Under the pieces are notes generated by a model. That model did no database searches. It had not been told where the DNA came from and saw only the letters and a program-made list of their open reading frames with translations. Shown here piece after piece: positions 1-4,129 of a stretch of DNA of 6,788 nt. The translations under genes and the position numbers were made by a program. Within the stretch, counting starts at the first letter, position 1; each line of letters starts with the position of its first letter. Source of the stretch: Sphingomonadales bacterium. Its GTDB lineage: Bacteria > Pseudomonadota > Alphaproteobacteria > Sphingomonadales > Sphingomonadaceae. The stretch covers positions 1-6,788 of the forward strand of contig JAAFIT010000135.1 in assembly GCA_013298745.1 (NCBI GenBank). The letters run 5' to 3'.

Positions 1-312
1 GCTTTTGCCGGACTTCACCGGCGCCATGAAGCGCACTTTGTTGAGGCCATAGTTGACGCCCATCTTGGTGCCCTTGATGCCGGGCATCACGCCATAGGCC
101 ATCACCGAGCACAGGCTGAGCGTCAGATAACCATGGGCGATCGTCGTGCCGAATGGCGTCTGCTTGGCGAGTTCCGGATTGACGTGGATGAACTGGTGGT
201 CGCCGGTGACTTCGGCAAAGGCGTCGATCTTCGCCTGATCGACCAGGATCCAGTCCGACACACCAAGCTCGGTGCCGACCATTGCCTGATATTCTTCGAT
301 CGAAACAGCCAT
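1..312 (-). CDS. MaoC family (R)-specific enoyl-CoA hydratase, C-terminus missing
   Basis: This is the first 104 codons of a MaoC-like hot-dog-fold hydratase; the 3' end lies beyond the left edge. The family hydrates trans-2-enoyl-CoA to (R)-3-hydroxyacyl-CoA in the cytoplasm, in fatty acid breakdown or supply of precursors for polyhydroxyalkanoate and lipids. Visible in the translation: the hydratase-2 signature around residues 30-45 (FAEVTGDHQFIHVN), with likely catalytic Asp38 and His43 at the same spacing as Asp31/His36 in Aeromonas PhaJ, then AHGYLTLSL at residues 59-67. The last residue of the usual IHxD motif is Asn45. Family members are usually about 150 residues, so roughly 45 are missing. 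The AHGYLTLSL variant resembles the Rv0130/NodN-like branch, an assignment made from memory. The start at 312 is backed by AAGGGGAAG at 326-318, five bases upstream. It is divergent from the PEP1 gene, with no evident functional link. Confidence 0.9.
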   Translation of the reverse strand, partial: MAVSIEEYQAMVGTELGVSDWILVDQAKIDAFAEVTGDHQFIHVNPELAKQTPFGTTIAHGYLTLSLCSVMAYGVMPGIKGTKMGVNYGLNKVRFMAPVKSGKS

Positions 313-338
313 GTCGTCTTCCCCTTTTTGTTTCGTCC

Positions 339-368
339 GTCCTAGGCGCGCGCGGCTGGCGGCGTCAA
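339..368 (-). promoter_or_regulatory. putative sigma-70-type promoter of the MaoC hydratase gene
   Basis: Read on the minus strand there is a TTGACG (-35) at 368-363, then an 18-base GC-rich spacer, then TAGGAC (-10) at 344-339. This would start transcription near 332, giving a leader of about 20 bases that carries the ribosome binding site at 326-318. The -35 box is strong and the -10 box is weak (3 of 6 bases), so this is a positional inference. Confidence 0.35.
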
Positions 369-491
369 CGGGAGTCGCACCCTGTTTTCGATGGGTCAGC
401 TCGTTCGCGATTTGCGTCGAAAGTATCGGCAGATTTTACACTTCCGAAATTAACGATTCAACAAGCTCTTGATTCATAAGTCAGCAATCTT

Positions 492-508
492 TTGGCACGC
501 TTTTTGCA
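492..508 (+). promoter_or_regulatory. sigma-54 (RpoN) -24/-12 promoter of PEP1
   Basis: The sequence TTGGCACGCTTTTTGCA matches the RpoN consensus YTGGCACGNNNNTTGCW at every defined position. GG at 494-495 and GC at 506-507 are separated by exactly ten bases. Transcription would start near 518-520, leaving a leader of about 40 bases before the ATG at 560. Sigma-54 promoters need an ATP-dependent enhancer-binding protein. In PEP-CTERM systems the known candidate is the response regulator PrsR, which is not in this window. The site is read directly; its activity is inferred. Confidence 0.88.
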
Positions 509-559
509 TATTAACGGACGCGTAAGTTTTTTGCGTAGCTTTGCTTAGGGAATAAACTC

Positions 560-1192
560 ATGAAGATCATCGCTGCGGCCATCGCCGTCACGCTGGCCGC
601 TTCTGCTGCCAATGCCGTCACCTTGACCAGCACCCCTGGCCCCGATTCGGTCGTTGGGCCAACCGAGACCGTGGTCGTTGATTTTACCAATCCGAACGCG
701 GCTGGCTACATATGGTCAGCTGGCGTTCTTGCGACCAATACCGGCACGATCAACGGTACGGCAGCGGCACCGTACCTCGACACGACGACCTATGGCTATG
801 TTTCGACAAAGCTGCCGAGCAGCTTTGCAACACTGTCCACGCCGAGCCTGAAGTCGATTAGCCTCTACTGGGGTTCGATCGACACGTATAACTTCCTCGA
901 CGTGCTCGGCCCGGGCAATTCGGTGCTTCTGACGATCAAGGGTACGGATTTTCCGCAGTCCAACGGCGCTCAGACCGCGGCTGCAACCAACCGCCGCGTG
1001 TTCATCACGGCCGGCGCTGGCGAAAGGATTACCGGTCTGAAGTTCCGGACGACGGATGTGGCCTTTGAATTTGACACCATCGCCGCTGACGCCGTTCCCG
1101 AGCCAGAGTCATGGGCCTTGCTCATTGCCGGTTTCGGCCTTGTTGGTGCCACGGCGCGCCGCCGGCGTCGTGTGGCGTGTGTGGCCGCCTAA
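560..1192 (+). CDS. PEPxxWA-CTERM sorting domain protein (PEP1), exported exosortase substrate
   Basis: A 210-residue protein with the tripartite C-terminal signal of exosortase substrates: VPEP at 179-182 followed by ESWA, a hydrophobic segment at about 185-198, and a basic cluster RRRRR at 200-204. The N-terminus is a Sec signal peptide, with likely cleavage after ANA at residues 17-19. The mature body of about 160 residues looks beta-rich (many Thr, Ser, Val), contains YWGSIDTYNFLDVLG (103-117) and NRRVFITAG (144-152), and has no catalytic motif I recognise. After export the signal is thought to be processed by an exosortase, releasing or anchoring the protein at the cell surface. The start is supported by TAGGGA about eight bases upstream and by the signal peptide beginning there. 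It is paralogous to the gene at 3456-4079 and sits behind a sigma-54 promoter. Its body resembles a common sphingomonad PEP-CTERM family (perhaps the Npun_F0296 type, from memory). Molecular function is unknown. Confidence 0.92.
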   Translation: MKIIAAAIAVTLAASAANAVTLTSTPGPDSVVGPTETVVVDFTNPNAAGYIWSAGVLATNTGTINGTAAAPYLDTTTYGYVSTKLPSSFATLSTPSLKSISLYWGSIDTYNFLDVLGPGNSVLLTIKGTDFPQSNGAQTAAATNRRVFITAGAGERITGLKFRTTDVAFEFDTIAADAVPEPESWALLIAGFGLVGATARRRRRVACVAA

Positions 1193-1215
1193 CGCTATCG
1201 CCAGCGGGTCTGGTC

Positions 1216-1248
1216 GGACGCCCTCTGCACCCCGTGCAAAAGGCGTCC
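1216..1248. terminator. nested stem-loop between convergent genes, possible terminator
   Basis: A 7-bp outer stem (GGACGCC at 1216-1222 pairing with GGCGTCC at 1242-1248) encloses a 5-bp inner stem (TGCAC at 1226-1230 with GTGCA at 1234-1238) and a CCC loop. The two stems are separated by a small three-by-three internal loop. It begins 24 bases after the PEP1 stop. No T-tract follows on either strand, so it is not a canonical intrinsic terminator. It may still protect the 3' end or help termination between the convergent PEP1 and M56 peptidase genes. Confidence 0.5.
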
Positions 1249-1298
1249 CACTGAGTCCCTCTCGCATGTACCTTCGTTGCGTATGATTGCCATGGTGC

Positions 1299-1324
1299 CC
1301 GCCAGTGCGGGTGTCGCGTGGCGG
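1299..1324 (-). terminator. stem-loop just after the M56 peptidase gene, possible terminator
   Basis: CCGCCA at 1299-1304 pairs with TGGCGG at 1319-1324. Inside, GCG at 1307-1309 can pair with CGC at 1315-1317. It begins two bases beyond the TAA of the minus-strand M56 gene. No T-tract follows, so termination is a guess; 3'-end stabilisation is as likely. Confidence 0.35.
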
Positions 1325-1326
1325 AA

Positions 1327-2829
1327 TTACTTTCGAGATGTCGGAGCGCCTGGCTTGTGCTCCGACATTTCGCGCATCGCCTCGTCAAGACCTTCAAGCG
1401 CTGCGCGACGCTGCGCATCGGACAGGCCGGCGCTGGTTTCGATCGATTTGCGTGCCGTCATCAGCGACTCGTGGATGCCGGGGTTGATCTCAGCCAGGTT
1501 GATGGTACCGCAGCCCTTGTCGGCGTCCGGGTTGGTGCCCGGCGTGCAGGTCACGATTATCTTCTTGATGACCTTGTCGGTGGCGTCGCTCGTCGCCTTG
1601 TCGATCATGGCGTCAAGCTCGGCATCATTGGCGCCCTCGCCACGGCGGATCATCACGATGCGCTGGGTCTTGGGGCCGGCCTTGCCGTCGGTCTTGCCGT
1701 CGCCGGTCGTCACGACCATGGTCCCAGAGCCGGTGCTGTTCTCGACGACCTTGCCGTCCTTGATGATCAGGGTGCGCATCTGACGTTGCGGAACCGCCGG
1801 GGCCGGTGGCGGAGCGGGCGGTGCCGGCGGGACCACCGCGGCAACCGGGGCTGGCACTGACGCCGGGGCCGGCGCGGCGGGCGGCGCCGGCGGTGCCCCT
1901 GCCGCGGTCAGCACAAGCCCGGCCAGAACCAGAGCGCCAACGCTGGCGCTGGCCCACAGGCGGCGGCCGGCTGGAAGATCATGCTGCTTCATCATCGTGA
2001 TACGCTCCTTTAACTGGGTTTTGGCGTTCATGGCGCAGGCCGCGGTCGGCACTGGTGCGGCGGCGGATTTCAGCATGGCCCGGCCATAGCTGTGGCGGTC
2101 GGCACCCGAGGCGCCGGACAGGACAGTGGCATCGCAGGCGAGTTCCTGATCGGCGCGAAAGGCGCGCCAGGCGATATGCGCGATCGGGTTCCACCAATGC
2201 AGCGCCAGCACGGCAAGGCCAGCCATGTTGGCGATGATGTCGCCGCGGGTGTGGTGGGCATGCTCGTGGCGCAAAGCGAGGTCGCGCTCTGCCGGGTCGA
2301 AGCGGGTGTGAAAATCGGTCGGAATGAAGATCCGCGGATGGCGGATCCCGGTGGCAAGCGGCCCGGCAACCGCAGGCGAAAGCAGCACATCAGCCGTTTC
2401 GGTGCGCTGGAGCAAAGTGGCCCTGGCGAGCGCTGCACCGAGAAACCGATGGTAGCGCCAGAATTGATAGAGGATCATCAGCACCGCGCCAGCGATCCAG
2501 GCGAGCACAATCCATTGCGACCATTGCGACGTCGACACGACCGTCGAAACCATGGGCGCCGGCACCGGGGCCATGGTGCCGGCGCCCTCCGTTGCTGTGG
2601 ACAGGGGTGCCGACAGCGGCGGAAACCAGGAGGCCAGACCGGCAAGCGGATTGCGCCAGCCCGGCAGTGGCGGCAGCAGCAATCGCAACGCGGGCAAAGC
2701 CCACAGCGCATAGGCGGCATGGGCGCCAAAATGGCGCGCCACCGGCCGACGCAGCAGCAGCACCAAACCCATCAACAATGTCGAGGCGAGCAACGCGTCG
2801 CCAAGGGCTGTGGCAAAACTGTTGCTCAT
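1327..2829 (-). CDS. M56 family (BlaR1/MecR1-like) membrane zinc metallopeptidase without penicillin-binding sensor
   Basis: A 500-residue membrane protease of the BlaR1/MecR1 type. Such proteins sense an outside signal and cleave, or trigger cleavage of, a cognate BlaI-type repressor. Hydrophobic segments lie near residues 8-27, 37-55, 105-122, 199-220 and 293-310. The zinc site HEHAH is at 188-192, and Glu229 in ADQELACD is the expected third ligand. A cytoplasmic stretch with LKERITMMKQ (273-282) is typical of the family. After the last membrane helix comes a Pro/Ala-rich linker (about 312-348), then a 150-residue tail (350-500) with Cys428 and Cys440 and a charged helical end. This tail is not the transpeptidase-like beta-lactam sensor of true BlaR1, which is longer and carries SxxK, so the ligand is unknown. 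The ATG overlaps the repressor's stop codon (ATGA), with GGGAG eight bases upstream, indicating translational coupling. Confidence 0.9.
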   Translation of the reverse strand: MSNSFATALGDALLASTLLMGLVLLLRRPVARHFGAHAAYALWALPALRLLLPPLPGWRNPLAGLASWFPPLSAPLSTATEGAGTMAPVPAPMVSTVVSTSQWSQWIVLAWIAGAVLMILYQFWRYHRFLGAALARATLLQRTETADVLLSPAVAGPLATGIRHPRIFIPTDFHTRFDPAERDLALRHEHAHHTRGDIIANMAGLAVLALHWWNPIAHIAWRAFRADQELACDATVLSGASGADRHSYGRAMLKSAAAPVPTAACAMNAKTQLKERITMMKQHDLPAGRRLWASASVGALVLAGLVLTAAGAPPAPPAAPAPASVPAPVAAVVPPAPPAPPPAPAVPQRQMRTLIIKDGKVVENSTGSGTMVVTTGDGKTDGKAGPKTQRIVMIRRGEGANDAELDAMIDKATSDATDKVIKKIIVTCTPGTNPDADKGCGTINLAEINPGIHESLMTARKSIETSAGLSDAQRRAALEGLDEAMREMSEHKPGAPTSRK

Positions 2830-3194
2830 GCCTTCAACTCCCGCACCAGGGCTTCGAGCTCGGCGATGTCGGTGGCGGACAATTGGCCACTTTCGGCAAG
2901 GTGCGCGACCAGCGGCACCGCACGGCCGGCGAACAACCGCTCGATCAGACGGGTCGATTCATGGGTGACATAGGCAGTGCGTTCGACAAGCGGGCGATAG
3001 CGATACCGTCGCCCATCCTCGACATGGTCGAGGACGCCCTTGGCCAGCAGGCGGCCGAGCAGGGTCTTGATCGTCGTCATGCTCCAGCCCCGTGCCGGAT
3101 CGATGCGTTCGGCGACTTCGGCGGCCGTCAGCGGCGCCGCGTCCCAAAGCACTTCCATGACGGCCAGTTCGGCTTCGCTGATTCGCTCGCTCAT
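2826..3194 (-). CDS. BlaI/MecI/CopY family transcriptional repressor
   Basis: A 122-residue winged-helix repressor, the normal length for the family. Residues 1-75 form the DNA-binding domain: SEAELAVMEVLW at 6-17 is the conserved first helix, WSMTTIKTLLGRL at 37-49 the recognition helix, and GVLDHVEDGRRYRYRP at 53-68 the wing. Residues 75-122 are the dimerisation region. By family knowledge the dimer binds TACANNTGTA operators and is inactivated by proteolysis started by the partner M56 protease, encoded immediately downstream with a 4-base overlap. The start at 3194 is preceded by AGAGG at 3204-3200. Two matching operators upstream imply autoregulation. No beta-lactamase, mecA or copper gene is nearby, so a resistance role should not be assumed. 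Confidence 0.93.
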   Translation of the reverse strand: MSERISEAELAVMEVLWDAAPLTAAEVAERIDPARGWSMTTIKTLLGRLLAKGVLDHVEDGRRYRYRPLVERTAYVTHESTRLIERLFAGRAVPLVAHLAESGQLSATDIAELEALVRELKA

Positions 3195-3207
3195 CGCTGC
3201 CTCTTTC

Positions 3208-3223
3208 GATTACAGACGTAGTC
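3208..3223. promoter_or_regulatory. BlaI-type operator, gene-proximal copy
   Basis: GATTACAGACGTAGTC. The core TACAGACGTA is one base away from the TACANNTGTA consensus of BlaI/MecI operators. It lies 13 bases upstream of the repressor start codon, over the predicted transcription start. It shares 14 of 16 bases with the second copy, whose start is 22 bases further on. Confidence 0.75.
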
Positions 3224-3250
3224 ATAATGGATTACAGTTGTAGTCGTCAA
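3221..3250 (-). promoter_or_regulatory. putative promoter of the repressor/protease operon
   Basis: On the minus strand, TTGACG at 3250-3245 (-35) and TATGAC at 3226-3221 (-10, 4 of 6 bases) are 18 bases apart. Transcription would start near 3214, inside the operator closest to the gene. The upstream operator fills the spacer. A repressor dimer on either site would therefore block RNA polymerase, which fits autorepression. Confidence 0.55.
3230..3245. promoter_or_regulatory. BlaI-type operator, distal copy with perfect core
   Basis: GATTACAGTTGTAGTC. The core TACAGTTGTA matches TACANNTGTA exactly. The 22-base distance to the other copy is about two helical turns, so two dimers would bind the same face of the DNA, as in known bla/mec operators. 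It sits in the spacer of the predicted operon promoter. Confidence 0.82.
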
Positions 3251-3455
3251 GCGGCGATATTGCCGAAGCCGCGCGCCGCTTCCGGCAAGCCTCCGTTCAT
3301 GTTGGAAACGCTATTGAGCGCGTCATTCCACTAAAGCTGGTCGTTATATCTCATCAAATAATTGATTTTATTTGCTTCACTGAACGACCGCTCCTGAATC
3401 GGAATCGCGATGTTAACGCAATGGACATAGTGTCCTTGCGCCTCTGGAGGATGAA
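3246..3455. other. intergenic region upstream of PEP2
   Basis: These 210 bases separate the repressor operator region from PEP2. They contain an AT-rich block at about 3345-3375 that would suit a promoter, including AATAAT at 3357-3362 (5 of 6 to a -10 box), but I see no -35 box at a proper distance. There is no sigma-54 site of the PEP1 kind. Nearer the gene are TTAACG at 3413-3418 and a small palindrome at 3423-3435. No gene is evident here. Confidence 0.5.
3423..3435. promoter_or_regulatory. perfect palindrome GGACA-TAG-TGTCC upstream of PEP2
   Basis: Five-base arms GGACA (3423-3427) and TGTCC (3431-3435) flank TAG, ending 20 bases before the PEP2 start codon. Its position suits an operator or a small leader hairpin. 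I do not recognise a regulator for it, and an arm of only five bases can arise by chance. Confidence 0.3.
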
Positions 3456-4079
3456 ATGCGTTTGCTTCCCTGGGCAATGTTGGCCCTGTTCTCGGCGTCG
3501 GCCGCCCATGCCGTCACCTTCACCACTGTCGCCGGCAACGCCGGCCCCGCGCCGGGCGAAAGCCTGGTGGTGTCGTTCGATTCGCCGAATGCGCCCGGTT
3601 ATAAATGGACATCGGGCGTTTTGGGCACGGCTATCGGGTCATCGAACAAGGCGGCGACACCGGCCGGCAACACCAGCAACTATGGCTATGTCAGCAGCGC
3701 GTTGGCGTCCAACTTCGCGACGCTCTCGACGCCGTCACTGAAATCGATCAGCCTCTATTGGGGCTCGATCGACAAATATAATCATCTCGATGTCCTCGGC
3801 CTCGGCGATTCGGTGCTGCTGACCATCAACGGTGGCATGCTGCCGCCGGCCAATGGCGATCGCGGCTCGGCGATCACCAATCGCCGCGTGTTCATCACCG
3901 CCGGGCCCAACGAGGTGATCCGCGGCCTGCGCTTCCGTTCGACTGGCATTGCCTATGAATTCGATTCGATTGCTGCCGCCGCTGTTCCGGAGCCGCAGGC
4001 CTGGATGATGCTGGTGGCCGGGTTCGGCATGGTCGGTTTCGCCGTGCGGCGTCGGCAGACGTCGGCGATCGCTGCCTGA
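3456..4079 (+). CDS. PEPxxWA-CTERM sorting domain protein (PEP2), paralogue of PEP1
   Basis: A 207-residue exported protein with the same plan as PEP1: signal peptide with likely cleavage after AHA (17-19), a beta-rich body, VPEP at 177-180 followed by QAWM, a hydrophobic segment at about 182-197, and RRR at 198-200. By eye it matches PEP1 over the whole length, and 27 of 29 residues are identical between residues 87 and 115 (FATLSTPSLK through LDVLG). NRRVFITAG at 142-150 is also shared. The two genes clearly come from one duplication. The start is supported by GGAGG at 3446-3450, five bases upstream; the ATG at 3451 is out of frame. PutA begins 41 bases downstream on the same strand with no obvious terminator between, so read-through is possible. 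No catalytic motif is recognised, and surface or matrix function is inferred only from the sorting signal. Confidence 0.92.
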   Translation: MRLLPWAMLALFSASAAHAVTFTTVAGNAGPAPGESLVVSFDSPNAPGYKWTSGVLGTAIGSSNKAATPAGNTSNYGYVSSALASNFATLSTPSLKSISLYWGSIDKYNHLDVLGLGDSVLLTINGGMLPPANGDRGSAITNRRVFITAGPNEVIRGLRFRSTGIAYEFDSIAAAAVPEPQAWMMLVAGFGMVGFAVRRRQTSAIAA

Positions 4080-4109
4080 CCATGCCGGTCTGATGGTGGC
4101 ATAATCGAT

Positions 4110-4129
4110 CGCCGCGTCGTATGGCGGCG
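4110..4129 (+). promoter_or_regulatory. small hairpin overlapping the putA start codon
   Basis: CGCCGC at 4110-4115 can pair with GCGGCG at 4124-4129 around an eight-base loop that contains the ATG at 4121-4123 apart from its last base. No clear Shine-Dalgarno sequence precedes this ATG. The hairpin could limit initiation here, or it could mean that the in-frame ATG at 4133 is used. It is short and GC-rich, so chance is a fair alternative. Confidence 0.25.

Noticed and set aside
133..345. Plus-strand 70-codon open frame at the left end
   Set aside because: It is antisense to the MaoC hydratase, whose catalytic motif and ribosome site are clear.
2092..2973. Plus-strand open frame of 293 codons opposite the protease and repressor genes
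   Set aside because: It crosses the junction of two well-recognised minus-strand genes and shows low-complexity Arg/Gln-rich sequence, so it is a shadow frame.
1327..3194. Reading the protease/repressor pair as a beta-lactam resistance operon
   Set aside because: The protease has no penicillin-binding sensor domain, and there is no beta-lactamase or PBP2a-like gene in the window. The pair is better described as a BlaI/M56 regulatory module of unknown signal.
3302..3318. Sigma-54-like TTGGAAACGCTATTGAG upstream of PEP2
   Set aside because: The -24 half is fair, but the -12 element has GA in place of the nearly invariant GC, and it lies about 140 bases from the gene. Without the GC it is not a credible RpoN site.
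560..4079. The two PEP-CTERM genes as direct repeats of a mobile element
   Set aside because: The similarity is confined to coding sequence. I see no transposase, terminal inverted repeats or target-site duplication, so simple gene duplication explains it.
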